Positions 9,691 through 18,582 of a stretch of 64,000 bases of DNA are shown piece after piece. Source of the stretch: Gloeothece verrucosa PCC 7822 (GTDB lineage Bacteria; Cyanobacteriota; Cyanobacteriia; Cyanobacteriales; Microcystaceae). The position numbers were made by a program, and so were the translations under genes. Below the pieces are notes generated by a model. It was not told the DNA's origin and did not search any database. It saw nothing but the letters and a program-made list of their open reading frames with translations. The stretch is taken from assembly GCF_000147335.1 (NCBI RefSeq), contig NC_014501.1, positions 1,240,001 through 1,304,000 of the forward strand. The letters run 5' to 3'. Within the stretch, counting starts at the first letter, position 1. Each line of letters opens with the position of its first letter.

Positions 9691-10074
9691 AGTACGTTAA
9701 TAGGGTGAATGTCGAGAGAATACTCTCAACGGTTGTAGGGGCATCACTAAGAGTCCCCAGTTCTAGCACATCTTATCAGGATAGATTCATCCTTAGCTAA
9801 AATAAGGGTTAAAAAAGGCAAGATGATCATCTTTCTTATTCAACCCTCAGATGTCTTCAAGAGTATGCTCAGTCATAACATTCCCTATTAAGGCTATAAA
9901 ACTAACAACGGTGTTAAAATTTTCTCAAACTCAGGTTAAAGGGTTAACAGCAAAAATACTTATGGTTTCAGTCTGTTTAAATCTCTTAACATCTTCAAAG
10001 ATAGCTTAAGACAGTCTCAAAGGCTAAAATTCAGTTGCCGACAGGATTTTTTGAGGGCTTTTTGCCTTAATTGC
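9691..10074. other. Intergenic region between an ABC ATPase gene and the chemotaxis operon
   Basis: 384 bases without a supported gene. Both neighbours are on the minus strand, so this holds the promoter of the chemotaxis operon (right to left from about 9700) and the 3' end... more exactly the upstream side of the chemotaxis operon and the downstream side of the ABC ATPase gene at 10075. I see no strong hairpin, repeat or clear -35/-10 pair. The short GGC-AAAAA-GCC dyad at about 10050-10066 is too small to call a terminator. Confidence 0.5.
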
Positions 10075-11055
10075 TTATTGACTGGAGGTTATTCCTTTTT
10101 CTTTAAGCTGTCGGATAAAAAATTCTTCAAGAGAGGCGCGGGCTAAGTTTAAACTAATTAATTGAGCGTCCATACTCTCTAAGGCTAGTACAAACTGCTT
10201 GGGATCTCCTTGGAGTTGACCATGCCAGTATTCATTTTCCCAGGTTAAGCCGCTAATCCACTCATGTAATTTTTCTTCTTCTCCTCCCTTAAGCACCACT
10301 TGATAAACATCTGCTCGTCCGAGGATGTCCTCGAGAGAACCCATACAAATGATTTCTCCTCGGGCTAAAATGGCGATGCGATCACATATTTGTTCGACAT
10401 CAGAGAGGATATGGGAATTAAAAAAGATGGTTTTTCCCTGTTTTTGTAGGGAAAGGATTATTTCTCGCACTTGGTAACGTCCCATCGGATCAAGTCCAGA
10501 CATGGGTTCATCGAGAAATACTAATTCTGGGTCATTAATTAGTGCTTGCGCCATGCCAATTCTTTGTTGCATTCCTTTGGAATATTGCCGCATTTGCTTT
10601 TTTTTGGCGGCAGACTGGGCTAATCCTACTAACTCTAACAGTTGGGGAATGCGTTTTTTTTGTACCGAGCGGGGAATTTCGAACACATTGGCGATCAATT
10701 CCAAAAATTCCCAACCGGTAAGAAAGTCATAATAATAAGCGTTTTCTGGTAAATAACCTATTCGTTTTTTGACTGAAATATCTCCGATGGGCCGTCCTAA
10801 TAATACCGCTCTGCCACTGGTAGGACGAACGATCCCTAAAAGGGTTTTTAAAAGGGTTGTTTTTCCGGCTCCATTGGGCCCGAGTAACCCAAAGGTTTCT
10901 CCTTGATAGACACTCAAGTCACATCCTTTAAGAGATTCTATCAATTGATTGAGCCAGAAACCGGTACGATAGACTTTTCTCAAGTGCCAAGTTTGTACCA
11001 CTGGCGTTCGTCCAGTTTCTTGAGGTGGCGTTGAAAAATCTCTAACAGCATCCAT
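10075..11055 (-). CDS. ABC transporter ATP-binding protein (orphan)
   Basis: A 326-residue ATPase of the family used by drug, Na+ or gliding-type exporters (CcmA/NatA/GldA-like). Walker A is GPNGAGKTT at 59-67, the signature motif YSKGMQQR is at about 158-165, and Walker B is LVFLDEP at 178-184, followed by a C-terminal extension of about 90 residues that is typical of this family. No permease gene is adjacent on either side, so the partner is encoded elsewhere or it works with a distant membrane protein. The insert CDLSVY..GETFGLLGP and the YYYDFLTG stretch are common in cyanobacterial members. The substrate cannot be told from sequence. Confidence 0.9.
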   Translation of the reverse strand: MDAVRDFSTPPQETGRTPVVQTWHLRKVYRTGFWLNQLIESLKGCDLSVYQGETFGLLGPNGAGKTTLLKTLLGIVRPTSGRAVLLGRPIGDISVKKRIGYLPENAYYYDFLTGWEFLELIANVFEIPRSVQKKRIPQLLELVGLAQSAAKKKQMRQYSKGMQQRIGMAQALINDPELVFLDEPMSGLDPMGRYQVREIILSLQKQGKTIFFNSHILSDVEQICDRIAILARGEIICMGSLEDILGRADVYQVVLKGGEEEKLHEWISGLTWENEYWHGQLQGDPKQFVLALESMDAQLISLNLARASLEEFFIRQLKEKGITSSQ

Positions 11056-11134
11056 TGATCCTTATTTAGCCGCTTGTGACGATACCTTTTCTTATTTTTA
11101 TTGTAATGCGGCAGCTAACGGTCGTCTAATTCTC

Positions 11135-11171
11135 AAAAAAAAAATTCCCCACTGAGTAAGCTACTCGTGGG
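11135..11171 (-). terminator. Rho-independent terminator of petE
   Basis: Read on the minus strand, CCCACGAGTA-GCT-TACTC(A)GTGGG forms a 10-bp stem with one bulged base. Two A residues and then a run of ten T follow. It begins about 37 bases downstream of the petE stop codon. This is a classical intrinsic terminator and supports petE being a single-gene transcript. Confidence 0.9.
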
Positions 11172-11207
11172 TTTTTCGGGTTTGTTTCTTAAAACCCATC
11201 AAAATTC

Positions 11208-11591
11208 TTATTCAACGGTAATGGTTCCTACCATACCAGCGCCTCGGTGGGGTTCACAATAGTAAGTATAAGTCCCAGGTTGGTCAAAGGTGGTTGTAAA
11301 AGACTCTCCAGGGGCAAAAACTAAAGCTTTGTGAGAAATTTTCGTGGCTGATACGTCACCAGGTACTTTAGCTGAATCGAAAACTGCATTATGAGGAGAC
11401 AGTTTATTGTTGACCCATTTAACGGTATCACCGGCCTTGATGGTTAACTTTTCTGGCTGGAATTTGAGTGCCCCGTTATCTGATCCCATTTTAACGGTGT
11501 AGGTTTCTGCTAATGCAGGAGTGACGGTTACGAAGAAGCAAGCGATCACTAAAATTACTGTTGAAAGCAAGACACCAAGTTTTTTTGACAT
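11208..11591 (-). CDS. petE: Plastocyanin precursor
   Basis: A 127-residue precursor with a 28-residue signal peptide (hydrophobic [16 protein letters not shown], cleavage after TPALA) and a mature protein of 99 residues. The four copper ligands are present: H67 (SPHNAVF), C112, H115 and M120 ([10 protein letters not shown]). Plastocyanin is the soluble copper carrier that moves electrons from the cytochrome b6f complex to photosystem I in the thylakoid lumen. It is a monocistronic minus-strand gene ending in a clear terminator. The upstream region carries a GACA/TGTC dyad array described separately, which could be a copper-responsive operator. Confidence 0.98.
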   Translation of the reverse strand: MSKKLGVLLSTVILVIACFFVTVTPALAETYTVKMGSDNGALKFQPEKLTIKAGDTVKWVNNKLSPHNAVFDSAKVPGDVSATKISHKALVFAPGESFTTTFDQPGTYTYYCEPHRGAGMVGTITVE

Positions 11592-11704
11592 TTTGTTAGT
11601 CCTATAATCTATCTAACTGCACAAACGGGTTTATCCTGTATGGTAGCAGGACTTAAGACAATAGCTTTTTGTTTGCCCAATTTCTTATCCTACTACATAA
11701 GTTT

Positions 11705-11723
11705 GACAGTTTGTCTTTTGACA
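11705..11723. promoter_or_regulatory. Candidate operator upstream of petE: alternating GACA/TGTC boxes
   Basis: The sequence GACA-GTT-TGTC-TTTT-GACA contains two overlapping inverted repeats (GACA/TGTC with 3-base and TGTC/GACA with 4-base spacers). It lies 114-132 bases upstream of the petE start codon. In some cyanobacteria petE is controlled by the BlaI-family repressor PetR; dyads of this size are the kind of site such dimers bind. Which protein binds here is inference. Confidence 0.4.
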
Positions 11724-12112
11724 GAAAGATTATTTTGTTGTAAACGAAATTTATTAATTTTTGTAACAGCCGAGCCAGGATTTGTAACTTCTTATACAGT
11801 TTATACAGTCACTCCGAGGAGCCAGAGAGAGGCATCTATTTTTGTATAGCTTAGTGTGACAGCTTAAGGCTTTATGCCAAAAATTACAGATAATAAAGAA
11901 ATTTTCCGTCAAATAATGCTTTAATTGGCAAGAAAAGAGAGTTTTACTCTCTCATACACTCTCCCGCGCCAAAAAAGGGAATAATGTCTAGATTGGCAAA
12001 AGAGATTGAGGGATGAGAGATGACAATTTATTGACAAGAATCAAACGACCCGGGGCATAAATGCCGAAGCTGACAAGTTATAATTGATAAAATTATTGGG
12101 AGACAATTTCTA

Positions 12113-12283
12113 ATGGAACGAAAAAAAATCATTGCCATTATAACCGGAGCGATTTCGATATTAATAGCAGTAGCTTACCTAATTTTAGTATTTTTACTCG
12201 ATTCTCGAGGAGAAATGTTACCGGCTCCTATTACTGATCAATTATCAGTGATTATTCAACAGTTAACCGTAATTCTTTATTAG
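12113..12283 (+). CDS. Small single-span membrane protein, 56 residues
   Basis: An open frame from ATG at 12113 to TAG at 12283. It starts with a basic MERKK, followed by one hydrophobic segment (residues 6-29, IIAIITGAISILIAVAYLIL) and a short polar tail with RGEMLPAP. An AGACAATTTCTA stretch lies upstream, with no strong Shine-Dalgarno. The codon use and the N-in topology make it a plausible real gene, and it resembles small conserved cyanobacterial membrane proteins that I recall but cannot name. It ends 49 bases before sbcC on the same strand. Function unknown. Confidence 0.65.
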   Translation: MERKKIIAIITGAISILIAVAYLILVFLLDSRGEMLPAPITDQLSVIIQQLTVILY

Positions 12284-12300
12284 TGATTAATAATTGACCA

Positions 12301-12328
12301 ATGACTAATGACTAATGACTAATGACTA
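12301..12328 (+). repeat. Heptanucleotide repeat, four copies of ATGACTA
   Basis: Four perfect tandem copies lie in the 49 bases between the small membrane-protein gene and sbcC, ending four bases before the sbcC start codon. Heptamer arrays of this type (short tandemly repeated repetitive sequences) are widespread in cyanobacterial intergenic DNA. Here they take the position where a ribosome-binding site should be. Confidence 0.9.
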
Positions 12329-12332
12329 AAAA

Positions 12333-15300
12333 ATGATACCGTTACAACTGACGTTAAAAAATTTTCTCAGCTATCGGGAAGCCTCACTAGATTTTCGGGG
12401 ACTACATACCGCTTGTGTGTGCGGCGCAAATGGTGCTGGTAAATCCTCTTTACTAGAGGGGATTACTTGGGCAATTTGGGGAGAAAGTCGGGCGAATACT
12501 GAAGATGATGTCATCCATACAGGGGCGGAAAATGTGCGGGTGGACTTTGAATTTATTTGTAATAATCAACAGTATCGAATTATCCGCACTCGCCAACGGG
12601 GAAAAGGAGGTTCTCTAGATTTTCAAATCGCCAGTAGTAATGGATTTAGAAGTTTAAATGCCAAAGGATTAAGATCGACACAAGACTTAATTACTAGCTC
12701 TTTAAAATTAGACTATGATACTTTTGTGAATTCGGCTTATTTACGTCAAGGTCGAGCGGATGAATTTATGCAGCGCCGCCCCAATGAACGTAAACAAATT
12801 TTAGCGGATTTGTTGAAGTTAGAACAGTATGAAGAATTAGCCAATCAAGCTAAAGATCTCTCAAAACTGTACAAAGGTCAAATGCAACAGTTAGAAGAGA
12901 GTCAAGATAGACTAAAAGAAAAACTGCAACAAAAAGAGACGCTCATCACGCAAAAAAAAGGGGTAGTTCAAGAGATTGAACTCCTACAAAAAGCCCAAAC
13001 TCAAGCTCAAGAAAGGCTTAAACAGCTTCAAGCTGTGCAACATCAACGCCAAAATTGGCAACAACAATTAAGTTGGCAAAAGAATCAATATGAGAACATT
13101 GGTCAAGAAAGTAAACGCTTAAAAATAGAGCAATCTGAAGTAGAAAATAAACTCGCTGAATTGAAAAAAAATCTTAGCCAAGAAGAAGAGATTAATTTAA
13201 AATATCAACAGTTTATGAGCTTACAACAGAAAGAAGAAAGTCTCTCGGCTAAATTTCCCACTTACCAAAATTTACAACAACAAAAACAAAAGCTAGAACA
13301 AGAGATTTTCAAGCATACAAATGAATTAAAATTACAACTTCAAAAAAACATCAGCCGCTTAGAAAATCTGCAACAACAAGAACAAGAAGTACAGCAAATA
13401 GTGAGTAACTCAGCCGAAGTGGAAACGGCTTTAGAAAAATTACAAGAATGTCGTCAACGTCTGAGTGAATTAGATCAACTTCAACATCAAGTCGCCCCAC
13501 TTTTACAAAGACGTTACACCCTAACCCGAGAAATTGAAGGGAGAAAAGCGCGTTTAACAGCCAAACTAGAACAATTACAAGAAGAACAAGTTAAGTTATT
13601 TATAGAAATAGATAAAGTTCCCGAAGTTCGACAAGAAGTCCTGACGGTAGATAGCCAAATTCAAGAATTAGAAAAAAAACAAGTTTATCAACAACGAGTT
13701 AAAGAAAAAGGCACAGAAAGAAAAGCTCGTAAAAAACAATTAGAAGACAGTCAAGTTATTATTGAAAAACAAATCCAAGACTTAGCTAAAAAACTCGATT
13801 TATTGGTGATTCCTGAAGCGACTTGTCCGCTATGTGAACAGGAACTAGATGAACATCATCGTGATCATGTGATTGCTAAAACCCAAACTCAACAACGGGA
13901 GATGCAAGAGCAAATTTGGCAAATAAAAGAATCTATTGCCGTTTGTGAGCGTGAATTACAGTGTTTAAGAAGTGAATATTCTCAGTTAACTGAAGAATTA
14001 ATTGCTTATTCTTCTTTGCAACAGTATTTTGGGCAACTAGAAGCCCAATTAGAAGCAAGCGGAGATATCAAAATTAAGTTAACAAAAATTCGTTCAGAAA
14101 TCCTAGAAATTGAAGCGGCTTTATCGAGTGGTGATTATGCTCCTGAAGGTCAAAATGAATTAAAATATCTTGAAGAAGAGTTAAAAAATCTGAATTATGA
14201 AGAACAAACTCATGCTATAGTTAGAGCCGAAGAAAAACGTTGGCGTTGGGCAGAGATTAAACAAGCTAAACTCGAAGAAGCTAACCGTCGTCAAGTTAAA
14301 ATCAATGAGGAAAAGCCAAATTTATTAGAAAGAATTTATTTTTTAGAAACAGAATTAGAAGAGTTACAAAAAAGTTCGGATATCCAGAAACAAATAGAAG
14401 CAGTAGAACAATCTTTAGAAGAGTTGAGTTATGATGCTATTGTCCATCAAAATTTAAGAGCGACTATCCGTCAGGAACAAAAAGCGCAATTTCACTATCA
14501 ACAATTACAAGAGGCTAAACAACAATATCCCCAATGGCAAGAAAAGCTTAAGGCAGTAGAACAAAGATTAAAGTTTCAACAGGATAATGCAGCCACAATT
14601 CAACAGCAAATTGATCAGACACTCATGCAGATAGAAAGTCTTGAGGATTATGCAGAAGTGATTGAAGAATTAGAGCTAACGATTCAAAATAATCGAGAAA
14701 AACTTGATGATTTATTAGCAAAAAAAGGGAGCTTTGAGCAATCTTTACAGCAAATTGAAAGTCTTAAACAAGAATATATTGATAATCAGCAACAGCTAAA
14801 AGAGTATAAGAAACAATGTAGAGTTTATAAAGAATTAGCTCAAGCTTTTGGGAAAAATGGAATTCAAGCCTTAATGATAGAAAATGTTTTACCTCAATTA
14901 GAGGCGGAAACTAATCAAATTTTATCTCGCTTGACGGGGAATCAATTACATGTTCAATTTTTGACTCAAAAATCTAGTAAAACGAATCGCCAAAAAGCGG
15001 CGGCTAAGTTAATTGATACTCTCGATATTGTAATTGCGGATGCGAGGGGAACTCGTTCTTATGAAACTTATTCGGGAGGTGAGGCTTTTCGGATTAATTT
15101 TTCGATTCGTTTAGCTTTGGCAAAATTATTAGCCCAAAGAGCGGGGACTTCTTTACAAATGTTAATAGTAGATGAAGGGTTTGGCACTCAGGATGTAGAG
15201 GGGTGTGATCGTTTAATAGCGGCTATTAATACTATTGCTTCTGAGTTTGCTTGTATTTTGACTGTTACTCATATGCCGCAATTTAAAGAGGCGTTTCAAC

Positions 15301-15356
15301 ATCGGATCGAAGTTCGCAAAACTAATGAGGGTTCTCAATTGATTTTGTCTCATTAG
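12333..15356 (+). CDS. sbcC: SbcC, ATPase subunit of the SbcCD nuclease
   Basis: A 1007-residue SMC-like protein of the Rad50/SbcC family. Walker A is at 31-39 (GANGAGKSS), two long Q/E/K-rich coiled coils flank the zinc hook CPLC (C498 and C501), and the C-terminal ATPase half has the signature YSGGEAFRINF (from 913) and Walker B LIVDEGFGTQD (near 946). With SbcD it opens DNA hairpins and trims double-strand ends and protein-blocked ends. No sbcD gene is in the window, so the partner must be elsewhere. The length and all motifs are those of an intact protein. The start lies directly behind four ATGACTA heptamers with no Shine-Dalgarno visible. Confidence 0.95.
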   Translation: MIPLQLTLKNFLSYREASLDFRGLHTACVCGANGAGKSSLLEGITWAIWGESRANTEDDVIHTGAENVRVDFEFICNNQQYRIIRTRQRGKGGSLDFQIASSNGFRSLNAKGLRSTQDLITSSLKLDYDTFVNSAYLRQGRADEFMQRRPNERKQILADLLKLEQYEELANQAKDLSKLYKGQMQQLEESQDRLKEKLQQKETLITQKKGVVQEIELLQKAQTQAQERLKQLQAVQHQRQNWQQQLSWQKNQYENIGQESKRLKIEQSEVENKLAELKKNLSQEEEINLKYQQFMSLQQKEESLSAKFPTYQNLQQQKQKLEQEIFKHTNELKLQLQKNISRLENLQQQEQEVQQIVSNSAEVETALEKLQECRQRLSELDQLQHQVAPLLQRRYTLTREIEGRKARLTAKLEQLQEEQVKLFIEIDKVPEVRQEVLTVDSQIQELEKKQVYQQRVKEKGTERKARKKQLEDSQVIIEKQIQDLAKKLDLLVIPEATCPLCEQELDEHHRDHVIAKTQTQQREMQEQIWQIKESIAVCERELQCLRSEYSQLTEELIAYSSLQQYFGQLEAQLEASGDIKIKLTKIRSEILEIEAALSSGDYAPEGQNELKYLEEELKNLNYEEQTHAIVRAEEKRWRWAEIKQAKLEEANRRQVKINEEKPNLLERIYFLETELEELQKSSDIQKQIEAVEQSLEELSYDAIVHQNLRATIRQEQKAQFHYQQLQEAKQQYPQWQEKLKAVEQRLKFQQDNAATIQQQIDQTLMQIESLEDYAEVIEELELTIQNNREKLDDLLAKKGSFEQSLQQIESLKQEYIDNQQQLKEYKKQCRVYKELAQAFGKNGIQALMIENVLPQLEAETNQILSRLTGNQLHVQFLTQKSSKTNRQKAAAKLIDTLDIVIADARGTRSYETYSGGEAFRINFSIRLALAKLLAQRAGTSLQMLIVDEGFGTQDVEGCDRLIAAINTIASEFACILTVTHMPQFKEAFQHRIEVRKTNEGSQLILSH

Positions 15357-15411
15357 TTGGGGTTTAAAGAGACGCTTTGAATATTTATCCCGACGAGGCC
15401 GAAAGAGCCTA

Positions 15412-15600
15412 TTAAAGATTTATATTATATATTATATAGTTTAATGAGCCTGGATATCCTGCCGCATTCCAAACTATATCAAAGGTCTGTTTCATAAGTT
15501 CATACAAATCAAGATCATAATCTTCGATCATAACTTCAGGTAAGACTAAATAATCGTCAGTAATTGGATGACAAACGCGGAGCGCAGGCTCAAATATTTA
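15412..15600 (-). pseudogene. C-terminal remnant of a larger gene (ATP-binding-protein-like tail)
   Basis: On the minus strand an open stretch of about 60 codons runs from just after a stop (15598-15600) to TAA at 15412. It has no credible start codon but a protein-like sequence: EPALRVCHPITDDY, then LPEVMIEDYDLDLYELMKQ and FDIVWNAAGYPGS. From memory this looks like the C-terminal end found in cyanobacterial putative AlbA-type ATP-binding proteins; I cannot verify that without a search. The last residues after NY drift into AT-rich sequence (IIYNINL), as expected for a truncated copy. A palindromic dispersed repeat lies 24 bases to its right. Confidence 0.5.
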
Positions 15601-15623
15601 ATATTAATTATTAACAAAAACTC

Positions 15624-15675
15624 TAGCCCGCGTAGGCGGGCTTTGCCCGTGTAGCTGCACCCTTCAGGGTGGCAG
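15624..15675. repeat. Dispersed double-hairpin repeat, copy 1
   Basis: AGCCCGC-GTAG-GCGGGCT (15625-15642) is followed after 15 bases by CACCCT-TC-AGGGTG (15658-15671). The same two hairpins in the same order and spacing recur at 61738-61789. Each stem is GC-rich in an AT-rich genome, so the unit could act as an RNA structure or a terminator. It resembles the small palindromic repeats that are numerous in some cyanobacteria. Confidence 0.8.
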
Positions 15676-15733
15676 TATCTCCAAAAATGAATCGGCCCTG
15701 TCCTTATCAAGGAGGGTTGGGAAATCCGATCAC

Positions 15734-16120
15734 TTAGCTTTTTTTCAAAAGACGATTCAAAGTTTCTTTGCCTTTACTATCAAAAACCTGAACCCGAATA
15801 AAATTCGGATCACTAGGTCGCCAAGCCACTTGATAAGTAGTATCTCCATTAACCCAAGTATAGACCCGACGTTGAGCATCTCCTCCAACTTTTGCTCCTC
15901 TTAAAGATAAATTATTGCCATTTTGTTTATTCTTGCCTTCATAAGATAAAACATTATTAGAATAGTTTATAGTCACCGACCAGACTGAATCCTCAAAAGT
16001 CCCCGAGGGATAACTCGTTTGTGCAACCATCGAAGGAGTATCGCTAACCGTTGCGATAGCCGGTACAGCTAAACCGATGAGTGTAGCGAGAGTAACCCCT
16101 TTGAAATTCATACTTATCAC
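15734..16120 (-). CDS. Exported protein of unknown function, 128 residues
   Basis: A predicted signal peptide (basic start, then TLATLIGLAVPAIA) is followed by a mature domain of about 95 residues rich in Asn, Tyr and aromatic strands (SVWSVTINYSNNVLSYEGKN, then TYQVAWRPSDPNFIRVQVFD). It looks like a small all-beta secreted protein, but I do not recognise a family. The start may be the ATG at 16120 or the one 9 bases further in (MNFKG); both keep the signal peptide. It is monocistronic; a strong nested hairpin lies about 120 bases upstream. Confidence 0.75.
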   Translation of the reverse strand: MISMNFKGVTLATLIGLAVPAIATVSDTPSMVAQTSYPSGTFEDSVWSVTINYSNNVLSYEGKNKQNGNNLSLRGAKVGGDAQRRVYTWVNGDTTYQVAWRPSDPNFIRVQVFDSKGKETLNRLLKKS

Positions 16121-16241
16121 CTCAACAAATCAATTACTCTCAATTTAACTTAAGTTTTTTGTAATGTGGATTACATTTTGCTAAGGAGGTTTAATGTATA
16201 TACTTTAACTATTCGATAACCTCACTGTAATAATAAAATAT

Positions 16242-16284
16242 TAGGTGTTAGATCTTTACATTAAAGCTTACAACCTAACACCTA
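16242..16284. repeat. Nested palindrome between leuC and the 128-residue exported protein
   Basis: Outer arms TAGGTGTTAG (16242-16251) and CTAACACCTA (16275-16284) pair perfectly over 10 bp. Inside the 23-base loop, CTTTA/TAAAG (16254-16258 and 16262-16266) forms a second stem. Both flanking genes read leftward, so it may end leuC transcription or serve as an operator. The following T-rich stretch is only on the plus strand (16291-16299). Confidence 0.65.
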
Positions 16285-16414
16285 GTATATATTTTTTTTG
16301 TTTCCCCAGAGGGGATCAATAAAATCAATCTTCAGATCGCGACAAATATTAGTCTTGATGGGTTACGGAGGCTTTTTATTAAAGTTATCCCCGCCCAACC
16401 CACCGGACAAGGGG

Positions 16415-17818
16415 TTAAATGAACTGCCTTACATCAGAAACTTTTCCATTAACCGCCGCCGCCACTACCATCGCTGGACTCATCAATAAAGTGCGACCGG
16501 TTGATGACCCCTGACGGCCTTTAAAATTACGGTTAGAAGAAGAAGCACTAATTTGATCGCCAACTAACTTATCAGGGTTCATGGCTAAACACATGGAACA
16601 GCCGGCTTCTCGCCATTCAAACCCGGCTTGGGTAAAAATTTTATCGAGTCCTTCGGCTTCTGCTTGTTGTTTAACCCTTTCCGATCCGGGAACGACAAAT
16701 GCTTTAACCCCTGATGCTACCTGTCTTCCTTGGGCAAATTTAGCCGCTTCTCGTAGATCGCTGATGCGTCCATTGGTACAACTACCAATAAAACAGACAT
16801 CGACAGGAGTCCCCATAATAGGCGATCCGGGTTTGAGTTGCATATATTCATAAGCTTCTTGAGCAATAAAGCGATCGCCTTCTGGTAAACTTTCAGGAGT
16901 AGGAACCACTTCAGTCACGCCTATTCCTTGACCGGGGGTAATACCCCAAGTAACAGTCGGTTCGATCTCACCGGCATCAAACACCACGACATCATCATAT
17001 TGGGCATTCGCATCACTGCGGATACTCTTCCACCATTCGACGGCCTTATCCCAGTCTTGGCCTTTGGGAGAAAAGTCTCTGCCTTTGAGGTATTCAAAAG
17101 TCACCTCATCAGGGTTAATATAGCCGCATCTAGCGCCGCCTTCGATGGCCATATTACAAACGGTCATTCGTTCTTCCATCGACATGGCCTCAAAGGTAGT
17201 GCCGGCATATTCATAAGCGTAACCTACGCCGCCTTTTACCCCTAATTTGCGGATGATGTGCAGGACGACATCTTTGGCATAGACTCCGGGGGGTAAGGTT
17301 CCGTTAACTTCAATTTTACGGACTTTGAGTTTAGAGAGGGCTAGGGTTTGGGTAGCGAGGACATCTCGCACTTGGGAGGTTCCTATGCCAAAAGCGATGG
17401 CCCCAAAAGCGCCATGAGTGGAGGTATGAGAGTCACCGCAAGCAATGGTCATTCCGGGTTGAGTTAGTCCTTGTTCGGGGGCGATCACATGAACAATACC
17501 CTGATTTCCTGAGCCGATATTATAAAAAGGGATATTATTATCTTTAGCATTAGTTTCAATAGCCCGCATCATTTCTTCAGCGAGGTCGTCTACAAAGGGA
17601 CGGTGTTGGTTCTCGGTGGGTACAATATGATCCACTGTGGCGACGGTGCGATCGGGGAATAATACCTTCAGTTTTCTGTCCCGTAGCATAGCAAAAGCTT
17701 GTGGACTGGTAACTTCATGAATGAGGTGAAGTCCTATAAATAGTTGGGTTTGTCCCGATGGTAAGATGCGGACGGTATGTAAGTCCCAAACTTTGTCAAA
17801 CAGTGTTCCTGTACTCAT
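16415..17818 (-). CDS. leuC: 3-Isopropylmalate dehydratase large subunit
   Basis: A 467-residue protein of the aconitase family. It has the [4Fe-4S] ligands C347 (FIGSCTNGR), C407 and C410 (AGCSMC), the [14 protein letters not shown] substrate-binding segment (127-139) and the N-terminal [12 protein letters not shown] typical of LeuC. With LeuD it isomerises 2-isopropylmalate to 3-isopropylmalate in leucine synthesis in the cytoplasm. leuD is not next to it, which is usual in cyanobacteria. The length is normal for the family. The nearest downstream gene on the same strand is the exported protein, beyond a nested palindrome. Confidence 0.97.
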   Translation of the reverse strand: MSTGTLFDKVWDLHTVRILPSGQTQLFIGLHLIHEVTSPQAFAMLRDRKLKVLFPDRTVATVDHIVPTENQHRPFVDDLAEEMMRAIETNAKDNNIPFYNIGSGNQGIVHVIAPEQGLTQPGMTIACGDSHTSTHGAFGAIAFGIGTSQVRDVLATQTLALSKLKVRKIEVNGTLPPGVYAKDVVLHIIRKLGVKGGVGYAYEYAGTTFEAMSMEERMTVCNMAIEGGARCGYINPDEVTFEYLKGRDFSPKGQDWDKAVEWWKSIRSDANAQYDDVVVFDAGEIEPTVTWGITPGQGIGVTEVVPTPESLPEGDRFIAQEAYEYMQLKPGSPIMGTPVDVCFIGSCTNGRISDLREAAKFAQGRQVASGVKAFVVPGSERVKQQAEAEGLDKIFTQAGFEWREAGCSMCLAMNPDKLVGDQISASSSNRNFKGRQGSSTGRTLLMSPAMVVAAAVNGKVSDVRQFI

Positions 17819-17891
17819 GTAACGCGGCTTCTAGTAATTAAGCTATATCCATATACTTTTCATCTTAGCTGTTTCGGGGCTGAGATATTGG

Positions 17892-18224
17892 TTATTTATT
17901 TATTCTTTCCATTGCTTGATCGTAAGCTGGATCATGTTCTCCAATACTGATAATTTCCACTCGTCTAGGGGTTGGTTTGTCATAAACCCGATAAACTAAC
18001 CGATAAGCTATGGTGTTAAACTCGATCTCTAAAGCCCGATAGCCTTTTAATTTTCCTTTAAGTTCGTGAGTATCAAATAAATTCCCCCCTGTCAGAGGAT
18101 GAGTTTTTAGTGCAGGTTCAATTAAATCATAATAATCTTGTTGTAATTCAGGTGGAAGTTGAGGAATATCCTCAGTTTCCACTTGTGGATGTTTGTGTAG
18201 CTGATATCTTACTTTTGTACCCAC
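17892..18224 (-). CDS. RelE/ParE-superfamily toxin
   Basis: A 110-residue protein with the RelE-fold tail: LKGKLKGYRALEI, then IAYRLVYRVYD and a C-terminal RRVEIISIGEHDPAY strand, which matches the ribosome-dependent mRNA interferase pattern in which basic and aromatic residues near the C-terminus do the cutting. It overlaps the end of the upstream antitoxin gene by 53 bases in another frame, so the two are translated together. The antitoxin-first order is the common one. Activity has to be inferred from the fold and the pairing. Confidence 0.8.
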   Translation of the reverse strand: MGTKVRYQLHKHPQVETEDIPQLPPELQQDYYDLIEPALKTHPLTGGNLFDTHELKGKLKGYRALEIEFNTIAYRLVYRVYDKPTPRRVEIISIGEHDPAYDQAMERINK

Positions 18225-18531
18225 GTTGTTTAAACTTTTCTTTGAGTGCGTCGAGGTCTATTTCTTGTCCCACCTCATCAACGACGATCCATTCATCATC
18301 AGCAGTGAGGAACTCGCATTCTCCCCCAATCTTGTGGGCAATGCGTTTTAAAGCTTTTGCTTGGGCCGAGTTAGATTTTAATTTAGCTGTTACTCCTTGT
18401 GCTACTTCTAAATTTTCTGATTTTTTATTGATTTCTTCTTCCTGCATCAGTTGAGAGGTAAACTCTATAATTTCGAGTCTCTCTAGGTTTGACATTTGTT
18501 TAAGGGCTTCTAAAATGTCTTGTTTGGTCAT
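18172..18531 (-). CDS. Antitoxin of the RelE-type pair
   Basis: A 119-residue protein with a helical N-terminus (DILEALKQMSNLERLEIIEF) that probably forms the dimer or DNA-binding part, and a C-terminal tail ending EWIVVDEVGQEIDLDALKEK, which would wrap around and block the toxin. It is followed by, and overlaps, the RelE-type toxin gene. Antitoxins of this kind are co-repressors of their own operon. I do not recognise a named subfamily. Confidence 0.75.
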   Translation of the reverse strand: MTKQDILEALKQMSNLERLEIIEFTSQLMQEEEINKKSENLEVAQGVTAKLKSNSAQAKALKRIAHKIGGECEFLTADDEWIVVDEVGQEIDLDALKEKFKQRGYKSKISATQTSTSGN

Positions 18532-18582
18532 GGCCTAAGTATTGCTTGTTAAGGCGAGTGCTATTTATGTCCACTTTTACTA

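Noticed and set aside
11640..11849. A 69-codon plus-strand frame upstream of petE
   Set aside because: It covers the petE promoter region, has no ribosome-binding site or recognisable domain and an unlikely composition; it is better explained as non-coding.
16320..16414. Hairpin CCCC...GGGG just past leuC as a terminator
   Set aside because: Only a 4-bp stem with a long loop and no T run; too weak to list.
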